NCBI RefSeq assembly: GCF_029637485.1
Contig: NZ_CP069128.1
Coordinates: 2,264,001 to 2,328,000, forward strand
Source of the DNA: Sphingomonas sp. LHG3406-1
GTDB lineage: Bacteria > Pseudomonadota > Alphaproteobacteria > Sphingomonadales > Sphingomonadaceae
Direction of reading: 5' to 3'
DNA length: 64,000 bases
In this document: piece by piece, positions 10,813 through 19,183 of the stretch
Numbering within the stretch: the first letter of the stretch is position 1
How the letters are laid out: each line of letters opens with the position of its first letter
The notes under the pieces: generated by a model
Seen by the model: the letters and a program-made list of their open reading frames with translations, nothing else
What the model was told of the DNA's origin: nothing
The model's database searches: none
Program-made: the position numbers and the translations under genes

Positions 10813-12575
10813 GCGGCGAGGCGGATCGCCGGTCGGCTCGGCTTGACCGGCCGACCCTGTTCGTTTCCGAGGGTGAAGCGGCCCGACGCTTCCTCCAGCA
10901 GCTCGGCCTGCGCGGTCAGCTGCTGCGCCGCCGCGGCACTTTCCTCGATCATCGCCGCGCTCTGCTGAGCAGTCTCGTTCATCGCCCGGATCGCCTCGCG
11001 TATCTGCCCGATCAGCGTCGCCTGCCGCTCGTTCGCCGCGGCAATGCCGCCGATCCGGCCGTTCACGGCGCCGACACTGGCCGCGATGTCGTGGAGCGCC
11101 TGGTCGACCGACCGCACCGCTTCCACCGCGTCGCCGATGTCGGACTGCGTGGTGGTGAGCTGTGCCCGCGCCCTTTTCGCTTCTTCCTCCGCCCGCATGG
11201 CAAGCGCGCTGACGAGGTCCGCCACCACCGCGAACCCGCGTCCCGCCTCGCCCGCGCGCCCCGCTTCCACCGCCGCATTCATCGCCAGCACTCGAGTCTG
11301 GAAGGCGATCTTGTCGAGACCCTCGATCACCGCGTCGATGCCCTGAGCGCTTTCACTCACGCGACTCATCGCCGTCACCGCCATGTCTGCCGTGCCGCGC
11401 CCGCTTGCCAGCGTCTCCATGCCCGTATTGGCCACCGCAACCGTCTCGCTCGCCGTCGACGCCGTGTCGCGCACATGGCGATCGATCTCGTCGAGTGCGT
11501 TGGTCGTCTCATCGAGGCTCGCCGCATTGCGCTCGGTGCGGCGCGCGATCTCGCCATTGGCCTCGGCGATCTCCCGCGCGCTCATGCGCAGCACCACCGC
11601 ACTGTCGCGCACCTCGCCGACGATTCCGCCAAGACTTGAGATGGCCGCATTGAAGTCGGACTTGAGCCGTGCGAACGGAGCCTCGAGCGTGCTGGTGACC
11701 GGCTTGCCAAGGTCGCCGCAAGCAAGGGCGGAAAGGCCGTTGCCGATGCTGTCCACGATCAGCTGCGACTGGGCGGCCTTGGCCTGCTCGGCCGCTTCAA
11801 GCTGCACCCGGAACGCCTCCATGCCGCGCGCCAGCATGCCCAGCTCGTCGCCCCGCTCCGACCCTGCGACGGCCGTGCTGCGGTCGCCTTCAGCCATTCG
11901 TTCGATCGCGCCGGCCAGTTCAGCCAGCGGTGCGATCAGCCGCGCGTTCACGGCAGCCGTCACGCGCCAGGCGATCAGGATGGCCATGGCCATGGACAGG
12001 AGGATCAGCAGCTTGGCCACGACCACCATCCACGTCGCGTTACGGCTGCGGGACTCGGCATAGCCCTCGATGATGTTGGTGACCTGCTCCATTTCCGCCT
12101 CGAGTTCCTCGAAGCTGGTGAAGAACTGGGGCAGGGCCGCCGCTGCCGCCGCCGGATCGCGGGCGGCGCTGTTGGAGATGGTCAGTGCGCTGTCGGCATA
12201 GGCCTGCAGCGGCTTGGCGACCTTCGCGGCCGCCGCCGAGACTGGTTGGCTGTCCTGGTAGGTGCTGGCCGCCGCCATCGCTTCGCGAAACTGCTGGAGA
12301 TGGTCGGCAAGGTCCTGCCGCGCCTTGCGGGCATCGATCTGGAGTGCCGGGTCACGCGCCGCGAGGATCGCCAGCACGTCGCCGCGTACCGCATCGTGCA
12401 TCATGTCCGCGGTCATGTGGTTGCGGAGCAGCGACCCGGCATTTTCCTGCTGCACGATCGCCGAGCGGAGCAGCAGCGCCGAGCCGATTCCGACGGCGCC
12501 GCACAGCGCAAGGAGCCCGACCATCAGCCAACTCACCTTGCGGGTCAGTTCCTTCAATGACCGGTTCGAGATCAT
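10809..12575 (-). CDS. Methyl-accepting chemotaxis protein
   Basis: A 588-residue chemoreceptor: an N-terminal membrane helix (~15-40), a ~145-residue helical periplasmic domain, a second membrane helix (~180-200), HAMP-like segments and a C-terminal signalling domain. The hairpin tip reads LDKIAFQTRVLAMNAAVEAGRAGEAGRGF, close to the usual consensus. I start at the ATG at 12575 because GGAGGAAAC precedes it and the longer upstream reading lacks a ribosome site. A perfect TATAAT lies on the same strand near 12630. No che or flagellar genes are nearby, so its kinase must be encoded elsewhere. The ligand is unknown. Confidence 0.9.
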   Translation of the reverse strand: MISNRSLKELTRKVSWLMVGLLALCGAVGIGSALLLRSAIVQQENAGSLLRNHMTADMMHDAVRGDVLAILAARDPALQIDARKARQDLADHLQQFREAMAAASTYQDSQPVSAAAAKVAKPLQAYADSALTISNSAARDPAAAAAALPQFFTSFEELEAEMEQVTNIIEGYAESRSRNATWMVVVAKLLILLSMAMAILIAWRVTAAVNARLIAPLAELAGAIERMAEGDRSTAVAGSERGDELGMLARGMEAFRVQLEAAEQAKAAQSQLIVDSIGNGLSALACGDLGKPVTSTLEAPFARLKSDFNAAISSLGGIVGEVRDSAVVLRMSAREIAEANGEIARRTERNAASLDETTNALDEIDRHVRDTASTASETVAVANTGMETLASGRGTADMAVTAMSRVSESAQGIDAVIEGLDKIAFQTRVLAMNAAVEAGRAGEAGRGFAVVADLVSALAMRAEEEAKRARAQLTTTQSDIGDAVEAVRSVDQALHDIAASVGAVNGRIGGIAAANERQATLIGQIREAIRAMNETAQQSAAMIEESAAAAQQLTAQAELLEEASGRFTLGNEQGRPVKPSRPAIRLAA

Positions 12576-12689
12576 GTTTCCTCCGCCTCGTCCCGTGACT
12601 TTCCGAGCACAAGCCTCGCCGATCATTATAGTCCGTATCGAGCCGCTGCGGGCGCTCGCTCCTATGATTGAAGGGAACCGGACGAGGAC

Positions 12690-13835
12690 ATGCCGATGGC
12701 CAGACTTGCCATGCTTGCCGCCGCGCTCCTGCCCTTCGGCAGCGCTGCAGTGGCTCAGACCCTTCCTGACCATGGCCGCCAGGAGCAGGCGATCGACTGG
12801 GGCGCCAGCTACAAGCTCGATCTCAGCTTCGGCCGCGATGGCTCGCGACGGGTGCAGCGTCTCGACAATCTCGATCTCACCGCCGGCGCGTCACTGGAGC
12901 CGCTCGGGTGGAGCGGTGTCCGCGCCTACGTTCATCTGCTGGGCAACAGCGGCGCCCGCCCGAATGATCGCGCGGGTACGCTCCAGGGCATCAACAACAT
13001 CGAGGTGCCGAAACCAGGCCTGCGGCTGTTCGAGGCGTGGATCGAGCAGGAGTTCGGCCGCGGCTCGCTACGCGCAGGCGCCTACAATCTCAACGGGGAG
13101 TTCTACGTCACGGACAGCAGCGGTCTCCTCCTTGCCCCGGTGTTCGGGATCGGCTCGGAGCTGGCCGCGACCGGTGCGCGAGGACCCGCCATCTTCCCTT
13201 ATTCGGCGCTTGCCGTGCGGGGCGATGTGAAGCTCTCTCGCGACGGGATCGTCCGGGCGGCGCTCGTCAACGCCTCCGCCGGAACCCTGTTCGACAAGGG
13301 CGGCATCGACGTCGACTTTGGCGACGGGCTGCTCGGGATCGCCGAGGGTGGGATCGAGGGGTCTTCCGGCAAGCTGTTGGTGGGCGCCTGGGCCTATTCC
13401 AGGCGCCAAGAAGAGCACAATCCCGCGGGGGTCGGTCGCCACCGCGCGCAGGGCATCTACCTTCTCGCAGAGAAGCCGCTTGCAGATGGCCTCACGGCGT
13501 TCGGCCGGGCCGGCCTGTCGGACGGGCGCACATCCGCCTTCAGGGGCGGCTGGCAGATCGGCTTTCAGCGCGAGCCCGCACCGTTCGGCAGCCCGGGCAG
13601 TGCCTTCGCCATCGGCATCCACCAGGCCTGGCTGTCGAACGGTGAGCAAAAGACAATCGCGCTTGCCGGCGATCGACCGTCGCGGACAGAGGCGGGCGCC
13701 GAGATCACGTTGAGGGAGCGCCTGCTCGGCCCCATCAGCATCCAGCCGAGCGTGCAGTGGATCCGCAATGCCGGCGGGATCGCCAATACCCGCGGACTAT
13801 TGGTCGGAACCCTCCGCCTGTCGATCGAGCTGTAG
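12690..13835 (+). CDS. OprB-type carbohydrate-selective porin
   Basis: A 381-residue outer-membrane protein with a signal peptide ending at AVAQ (~23). It shows the alternating beta-strand pattern of the OprB family, including the LRLFEAWIEQEFGRGSLRAGAYNLNGEFYVTDSSGLL region typical of these 16-strand porins. These proteins admit sugars or other small polar solutes. The gene diverges from the chemoreceptor with a 114-bp shared upstream region; receptor and porin could respond to the same solute, but that is conjecture. The ATG at 12690 has GACGAGG upstream; a second ATG six bases later is possible. Confidence 0.8.
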   Translation: MPMARLAMLAAALLPFGSAAVAQTLPDHGRQEQAIDWGASYKLDLSFGRDGSRRVQRLDNLDLTAGASLEPLGWSGVRAYVHLLGNSGARPNDRAGTLQGINNIEVPKPGLRLFEAWIEQEFGRGSLRAGAYNLNGEFYVTDSSGLLLAPVFGIGSELAATGARGPAIFPYSALAVRGDVKLSRDGIVRAALVNASAGTLFDKGGIDVDFGDGLLGIAEGGIEGSSGKLLVGAWAYSRRQEEHNPAGVGRHRAQGIYLLAEKPLADGLTAFGRAGLSDGRTSAFRGGWQIGFQREPAPFGSPGSAFAIGIHQAWLSNGEQKTIALAGDRPSRTEAGAEITLRERLLGPISIQPSVQWIRNAGGIANTRGLLVGTLRLSIEL

Positions 13836-13886
13836 CCGAACCGCTTGAGCACAGCCCCGCACCCTGTTAGGGGCGCGCCAGCGCAC

Positions 13887-13962
13887 GCCGCTTTAGCTCA
13901 GTTGGTAGAGCACCTCATTCGTAATGAGGGGGTCACAGGTTCGAGTCCTGTAAGCGGCACCA
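13887..13962 (+). tRNA. tRNA-Thr (anticodon CGT)
   Basis: A 76-nt cloverleaf with acceptor GCCGCTT pairing with AAGCGGC, D-arm GCTCAGTTGGTAGAGC, anticodon loop TTCGTAA (CGT) and T-arm ACAGG-TTCGAGT-CCTGT. The CCA end is encoded. It reads ACG, complementing the GGT isoacceptor at 2652-2726. Confidence 0.95.
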
Positions 13963-14287
13963 TTTCTGGGTTCGGCGAAGTACGTCCGGAGTTGGCATCA
14001 CCCCTAGAGTGCGCCTGATACCGTCCCGGCACGACGATTGACCTCGCTGGCCACTCAGCTCGGCTTTGCGTTCATGGTGGACGTAAAGGACGTTGCGAAA
14101 GTGGACGTCGAAAGCGGACGGGCTGATACCCGAGGGCTCGCCCAATTCCACGATGAGCACCAGCTCAGAATAGCGGGTTCGAAGAAGCGCGATCCTTCGG
14201 GCAATCCGCTTCGTCGAAGAAAGGCCTGGGCAGGACTGGTGGTTGGTGGCGTCCAACCCCTTGCCCTGCGCTCGGGACGTCATCGCA
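13963..14287. other. Non-coding stretch between tRNA-Thr and a receiver gene
   Basis: About 325 bp with no convincing gene. The reading frames present either overlap the tRNA or lack a ribosome site and family resemblance. I see no clear repeat or strong promoter. Confidence 0.5.
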
Positions 14288-14632
14288 TCAGCAGAAGTGT
14301 TCAGCAGCCGCCTTGGTCAAAGCCTGGTGGGTGAATGGCTTGTGGATCACCGGCGACTGGGAAAGCCAGGGATCGGTCGCAGCAAGCTCGACATATCCCG
14401 TTACGACCAGATGACGGATCGCCAGTTCCCTCAGCTGCCTGGCAACGGGGCCGGTCAGGGTTCCATTGAGGTTCCCATCGAGAGTCACGGCATCCGGCCG
14501 TTCCCGATCGATCAGACCCAGGGCTTCGGGCACCGTACCGGCGATCCCGACGATCTCGCATCCGGCATCAAGCAATGCATCTTCGATCGCCATGGCCACC
14601 ATCGTCTCGTCTTCGACAATCAATACACGCAT
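14288..14632 (-). CDS. Single-domain response regulator (receiver only)
   Basis: A ~114-residue CheY-like receiver with no output domain. It shows the acidic pocket in LIVEDE, the phospho-acceptor aspartate in VTLDGNLNG, the threonine in VVTGY and the lysine in IHKPF. Such proteins relay phosphate from HWE kinases, and this one lies directly downstream of one. The start is uncertain: the ATG at 14632 gives the canonical N-terminus; GTG at 14671 or TTG at 14686 would overlap the kinase gene and have a better-placed GAAGG. Confidence 0.85.
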   Translation of the reverse strand: MRVLIVEDETMVAMAIEDALLDAGCEIVGIAGTVPEALGLIDRERPDAVTLDGNLNGTLTGPVARQLRELAIRHLVVTGYVELAATDPWLSQSPVIHKPFTHQALTKAAAEHFC

Positions 14633-14651
14633 GCCGGCCAAGCACGAGGGG

Positions 14652-16706
14652 TCAGGTTGCAACAGGTTCACTCCCAAGGCCTTCAATCAGGCCCGGCTGA
14701 TCCACAAGGAGAAAGTCGAACTCCCAGGAGACGCCATCGGGTGCGACAATTCGCTCCGCCCTTCCCCGCAGATCGTTAGATACCGAGCGCCGGATCAGGC
14801 GGGAGCCGAAGCCGTCTCCGGCCAGCGTCGGCGGACTGCCGAGACCCGTTTCCTCCCACTTGAGCCGAACTTGCCGACCCCCGTCATCGCCACTCACTGT
14901 CCACGCGATGGTCACCTGCCCCCCATGACCAATCGCCCCATGTTTTGCCGAATTGGTGGAAAGCTCATGGAGGATGAGGGCCAGCGCGACGCCCTGCTTC
15001 GGGCCAAGTTGGAAGTTGGGCCCCTCAATCCGGATCAGGTGCCGCTCGCGTTGGTAAGGCGCCATTTCGGCTGTCGCGAGGTCACGAAACGACAGATTAC
15101 GCCAGTTGGTGCTTAGCAGCAGCCCATGGGCGGTCGACAGCGCCGCCAGCCGGCCTTCGAACGCGGGGGCGAATTGCTCCAACGAGTTGGAGCGGCTCAG
15201 TGTCGCCGTGGCAATCGCCTGGACCACCGCCAGGACGTTCTTGACCCGATGCGACAATTCGGCGGCAAGCAGGCGCTGATGCTCGACCAATCTGCGTTGC
15301 TCGTCGACGTCGACGATGGCGACAACACCGCCATCCATTTCCCCTTGCGCGTTGCGGATTGGAGCGCCGAGGATACGGACCCAGGCCATCGTCCCGTCAC
15401 CACGCCGATAATGAAATTCCCCCTCGGCAGGCTCGCCCTCGGCAAGAACCCTGGCGAGCGGATACTCCTCACTTTCGACGCGCCGCCCGTCGGCATGGTA
15501 GGACTCCCACTCGCCATACTCCTGAGCGCTCCGTGATTGCAGCACCGGGTGCCGAAAGACCTGCTCCACGGTGCGATTGCCGAAGCGGATCGCACCGGAG
15601 GGAGCATCGCAGACGACCACACCGATGGGCAGCGCTTCCAGTATCTGCTCCAGCTGAAGCCTCGAACTGGCGAGTTCCGCATCGAGCGAGAGCAGCTTCG
15701 TTTCGCTTTGCCGCCACGCGGTGACGTCGATGGCCACGCCAGCCGTGCCGGCGATGTTTCCTTCAAGGTCGTGAAGCACTGTGCGGGTGACGGAAAGGTG
15801 ACGTTCGTGACCGTCCAAGATGACGGCTTCGTCGAACCGCACCGGAGCACCTTGCTCCGCCGCTCGCTGCTCATGCTCTGCAGCCGTATCGGCGAACAGG
15901 GGAGGGTGGATCTCGGCATCAGTTCGCCCGACGATGTCGTCTACGGAGCGTCCGAAGAACTTGGCACCGACCTCGCTCATCAACGTGTACTTCCCGTGCG
16001 CGTTCTTGGCGAATACGGCGCCGTGGACCGACGCCAGGACCGACCGCAGCAGTTGCTCGATCTCGGCCCTCTGCACATGATGCCGCAGTGCCGTCGCGCC
16101 TAACGCCGCGGCAAGTGCCAGGAGGCCGGTACCCGCAACGGTCAGCCACAAGGTGTATTGGTTGGCTCGGCGGTCCGCCTCGTCTGCCGTCATCGAGCGG
16201 GTTTCGAGCAGCCGCTGCTCCTCGGCGACGATCCGGTCGAGCACTCCGTTGATCGCCCGCATGTGCTGGCGACCTTCCCCCGTTCGGACGATTGCCAGCG
16301 CCTCGGCCGTGCGCCCGCCGCTCGTCAGATTAATGGTCTCCCTGAGGACCCCCGCAAGGTCGGCGACCGACCGGTCAAGGCTCGCGAGGCTGGCTTGCTG
16401 TCTCGGATTGTCCCGCGTCGCCCGCCGTAGCTTTTCCCGATAAACCCGTTCGTCGCGAGAGCCCTGGAAATAGGGCTCAAGAAACGCACTGCTCTCCGTC
16501 AAGAGATAGCCGCGCTGACCGCGCTGCATGGCCTCAAGCGCGGCGGTCAGTCGCTCGGCCTCGATGATCACCTGCATGGTGTGGTTGCGCAAGGCCTCCG
16601 CCTGCGATCGTTCCGCCGACGCTCGAATCGTGCCCAAGCCCAACGTGGCAAGAACGAACGCGACGCCGAGCAGTCCGATGAGGGCAATCACAATGATCCG
16701 GCGCAC
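14652..16706 (-). CDS. HWE-family sensor histidine kinase with CHASE3 and PAS domains
   Basis: A 684-residue membrane kinase: a membrane helix at ~5-27, a periplasmic CHASE3-type helical domain (~40-180, with QRGQRGYLLT), a second helix (~187-207), two PAS domains (~220-340 and ~350-475), then an HWE/HisKA_2 kinase core. The phospho-accepting histidine is in LAAELSHRVKNVLAVVQAIA and the N-box is LILHELSTNSAKHGA. The GTG start has AACGAGG upstream. It forms a pair with the receiver protein downstream. In this class the kinases often feed general-stress or light/redox responses in alphaproteobacteria; the signal here is unknown. Confidence 0.9.
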   Translation of the reverse strand: MRRIIVIALIGLLGVAFVLATLGLGTIRASAERSQAEALRNHTMQVIIEAERLTAALEAMQRGQRGYLLTESSAFLEPYFQGSRDERVYREKLRRATRDNPRQQASLASLDRSVADLAGVLRETINLTSGGRTAEALAIVRTGEGRQHMRAINGVLDRIVAEEQRLLETRSMTADEADRRANQYTLWLTVAGTGLLALAAALGATALRHHVQRAEIEQLLRSVLASVHGAVFAKNAHGKYTLMSEVGAKFFGRSVDDIVGRTDAEIHPPLFADTAAEHEQRAAEQGAPVRFDEAVILDGHERHLSVTRTVLHDLEGNIAGTAGVAIDVTAWRQSETKLLSLDAELASSRLQLEQILEALPIGVVVCDAPSGAIRFGNRTVEQVFRHPVLQSRSAQEYGEWESYHADGRRVESEEYPLARVLAEGEPAEGEFHYRRGDGTMAWVRILGAPIRNAQGEMDGGVVAIVDVDEQRRLVEHQRLLAAELSHRVKNVLAVVQAIATATLSRSNSLEQFAPAFEGRLAALSTAHGLLLSTNWRNLSFRDLATAEMAPYQRERHLIRIEGPNFQLGPKQGVALALILHELSTNSAKHGAIGHGGQVTIAWTVSGDDGGRQVRLKWEETGLGSPPTLAGDGFGSRLIRRSVSNDLRGRAERIVAPDGVSWEFDFLLVDQPGLIEGLGSEPVAT

Positions 16707-17113
16707 ACAAACCTCGTTGAAGATGCGCCACGTGAATTCGAGTCGCGGCTGAGTGGGGACGCAGGTGATGCTGGGAACTGGTTGAGCTTACTGCAGAACT
16801 TCGATCTTGCGTTTCGAATAGCCAGCAGATTGTCCGGGGAATAAACTCATTTTCTGGTCTGTACCTCGGAGGCCTGCTGTTCCGAGCTTAGGTCTGTCTC
16901 GGCCGTGTGATTGGCGCCATTCCTGGCATAAAAGGTTCGCATACTCGAGAGGTCCGCTCCCGGCCCTTGCGCACGCGCCAGAGCAGAGTGTGTCCCTTGC
17001 TGCAGTGGATCCTAGCGCTGCCGAGCGGCCCCGCAGGATCAGTGAGGCCAGATGCTTGAGCGAATCACCGCTCGGATTCAGTTGGCGACGGAAGCCAGAC
17101 GTCGACCGACCCT
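16707..17113. other. Non-coding stretch upstream of the HWE kinase
   Basis: About 407 bp without a supportable gene on either strand. It presumably holds the kinase promoter (minus strand) but I could not identify a convincing EcfG (GGAAC...CGTT) or sigma-70 site. No repeats are evident. The sequence is slightly less GC-rich than its flanks. Confidence 0.5.
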
Positions 17114-18427
17114 TTACGTCGCCAGCGCTTCCGCAATCAATTTCCGCATGGGGACCTGGGCCTTCAGCCTTGCCCCGAGCAAGGCTGTGCCGCTGATCTT
17201 GCGCTGGACGAACAGCAGGTCGGACGGGGGTAGATGCCAGCTGGTCTTGTCGGCCGCGATGCGCATGCCTTCCTCGCGCAGGATGCCGAGGAAGGCGCGA
17301 TCGCCGAAGCTGAAGTCGCCCGACTTGTGCAGCTCGTCGAGAATGACTCGCACCATCCGGTCGAGCGCCTGCGCATGGTTGTCGGCCACGGCTTGACCGA
17401 GAAAGCCGGCGGCGACCGCACCTTCCTTCAGGGCATCCGCATCCTGGGCGAGGGCGGCCGAGAGCAAGGTGCGATAGCCTTCGATGATCGACGCCGGCAC
17501 GTCCTGCGCGGCGCCGAAGTCGAGCAACGCAATCCGACCGTCGGTCGCCAGACGGTAGTTGGCGAAATTGGGATCGGTCTGCATCGTGCCGAACTCGAAT
17601 AACTCGCGGAGAACCAAACGGACGATGCGGCCAACGGCTTCGCTGCGCTCCTGCTGCGGAGCGGAAGATAGTTGTTCTATGGGGTGGCTATCGATGAAGG
17701 TCATCGAAAGTGCGCGGGCGGTGGTGAATTCCTCGTCGAGGGCGGGGACGACGAAGTCGGGGCTGCCTTCGAGGAGGGTGCCGAAGCGGCGGAGCTGCTC
17801 GCCCTCGCGGCGATAGTCGGCCTCGCGCGCGAGTTGCGCCTTGGCTTCGGCGAGCAGGGGCGCGATGTCGAGCCCGGCCGGAAGCAGACCGGACACGCGC
17901 AGCAGCGAGGCGACATTGTCGACATCGGCGTCGATGCTTTCGGCGACGCCCGGATATTGCACCTTGATCGCGAGGATCCGGCCATCGTGCGTCTCGGCGC
18001 GGTGGACCTGCCCGATCGAGGCGGCGGCGACCGGATGCGCCTGGAAGCGGCGGAAGCGGCGGCGCCAGTCCTTGCCCCATTCGCCCTCCAGCACCTGCGC
18101 AAGCTGCGCCGGGGGCATGTGGAAGGCATTGCTGCGCAGGCGGGCGAGGATGTCGGACAGTTCGGGCGGGAGGAAGTCGCCGCTGTCGAGCGAGATCATC
18201 TGCCCGAGCTTCATCGCCGCGCCGCGAAGGTGGGCGAGCCGGTCGGCCACCCGCGACAGATTGCCGGGGGTAAGGAGAAGGTCGCGGCCGCTCGGCCGTT
18301 CGCCGGCCGCGAGGCGGCGGGCGCCTTCGGCCAGCATGCCGCCCGCGATCCCGCCGGCGAGCTTGCCGAACTGGCTGGCCCGGGCGAAGCGCGACCGCGG
18401 AACGGCGCGGCCCTGATCGTCGCTCAT
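17114..18427 (-). CDS. ABC1/AarF-family atypical kinase (UbiB/COQ8-like)
   Basis: A 437-residue protein-kinase-like fold. Visible signatures are the KxGQ motif in AAMKLGQMISLDS (~75-87), the alanine-rich loop AAASIGQVHRA, the ATP-lysine in LAIKVQYPGV and the metal-binding LLDFGAAQ. Family members support ubiquinone and isoprenoid-lipid biology. This one lacks the two C-terminal membrane helices of E. coli UbiB, so I leave the symbol blank. The ATG overlaps the stop of the DCC-family gene by 4 bp (ATGA), making a two-gene unit. Confidence 0.85.
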   Translation of the reverse strand: MSDDQGRAVPRSRFARASQFGKLAGGIAGGMLAEGARRLAAGERPSGRDLLLTPGNLSRVADRLAHLRGAAMKLGQMISLDSGDFLPPELSDILARLRSNAFHMPPAQLAQVLEGEWGKDWRRRFRRFQAHPVAAASIGQVHRAETHDGRILAIKVQYPGVAESIDADVDNVASLLRVSGLLPAGLDIAPLLAEAKAQLAREADYRREGEQLRRFGTLLEGSPDFVVPALDEEFTTARALSMTFIDSHPIEQLSSAPQQERSEAVGRIVRLVLRELFEFGTMQTDPNFANYRLATDGRIALLDFGAAQDVPASIIEGYRTLLSAALAQDADALKEGAVAAGFLGQAVADNHAQALDRMVRVILDELHKSGDFSFGDRAFLGILREEGMRIAADKTSWHLPPSDLLFVQRKISGTALLGARLKAQVPMRKLIAEALAT

Positions 18428-18780
18428 CGGGCGAGCCGCCGCTGGAGGGCAGGACGGACGCGGAGAAAGCGGACGTAGGCGCGTTCGAGCAGGGCAAGGA
18501 CGACCGGCACCCGCGCAAGCTCCCCGAGCGGACGAAGCCAGGGAATGGCGCGCCACATGGCGGCGAAGGCCGCGGCCCCGCTCAGCAGGCGATCCCCCTC
18601 GCGCGCATGGAAGCGGGCGAGCAGGGCGGCGCGGTCGACCGGGCAATCGGCCGGCGCGTCCGGGTCGGACACGTCGATGAAGCGGATCCGGCCCCTCCGG
18701 TCGAGCCGCTGCATGAAGGCGATCTCGCGGCGGCAGAGCGGACAGGCGCCATCGAACCAGACGGTGAGCATGAGGGTCAT
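18424..18780 (-). CDS. DCC-family thiol-disulfide oxidoreductase-like protein (DUF393)
   Basis: A ~118-residue protein starting MTLMLTVWFDGACPLCRREI; the DxxCPLC stretch (D10, C13, C16) defines the DCC/DUF393 family, which has a thioredoxin-like fold and a presumed thiol-disulfide function. The start is not certain: ATG at 18780 or at 18771, neither with a good ribosome site. It is translationally coupled to the ABC1 kinase gene, so the two may act on the same membrane-lipid or redox process. Confidence 0.8.
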   Translation of the reverse strand: MTLMLTVWFDGACPLCRREIAFMQRLDRRGRIRFIDVSDPDAPADCPVDRAALLARFHAREGDRLLSGAAAFAAMWRAIPWLRPLGELARVPVVLALLERAYVRFLRVRPALQRRLAR

Positions 18781-18832
18781 ATAGGGAGCCGGGGCAACCG
18801 CCGCAGGTGGCCGGAAGGCCGTGCCCCGTCGC

Positions 18833-19183
18833 TCAGGCGAGAATGGCCGCAAGCGCGCGGGCGAGCTGGTCCCGGCCATAAGGCTTGGCGATCACCGCCG
18901 CGTTGCCGAGGCCGCTCAGATTGCCTTCGGCATAGCCGGTTGCGAACAGGAAGGGGATGCCCCGTTCCTTCAGCAGGGCGGCAATCGGGAAGCTCTGCTG
19001 TTCGTTGAGGTTGACGTCGAGGATGGCGGCGTCGAACGGCGCTGTCCGCGCGAGATCGAGCGCTTCGTCGAGGCGGTAGGCAGGCCCGACCACGTGATAG
19101 CCGAGTTCGAGGACGAGATCCTCGAGCGCGAAGGCGATCAGCGGCTCGTCCTCGACGAGCAGGATGCAGGCGGGCTCAGCCAT
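18833..19183 (-). CDS. Single-domain response regulator (receiver only)
   Basis: A 116-residue receiver domain: acidic pocket in LLVEDEP, phospho-acceptor in AAILDVNLNEQ, threonine in LFATGYAEG and lysine in VIAKPYG. No output domain. The ATG at 19183 overlaps the stop of the upstream HWE kinase by 8 bp, so kinase and receiver form one translational unit. Same organisation as the 14.3-16.7 kb module. Confidence 0.88.
   Translation of the reverse strand: MAEPACILLVEDEPLIAFALEDLVLELGYHVVGPAYRLDEALDLARTAPFDAAILDVNLNEQQSFPIAALLKERGIPFLFATGYAEGNLSGLGNAAVIAKPYGRDQLARALAAILA

Noticed and set aside
13933..14283. A 116-codon minus-strand reading frame ending in the tRNA-Thr gene
   Set aside because: Its C-terminal part is encoded by the antisense of the tRNA, there is no ribosome site, and the product resembles nothing known.
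16707..17113. EcfG-type stress promoter (GGAAC...CGTT) for the HWE kinase
   Set aside because: A GGAAC is present on the plus strand, but no correctly spaced CGTT exists on either strand.
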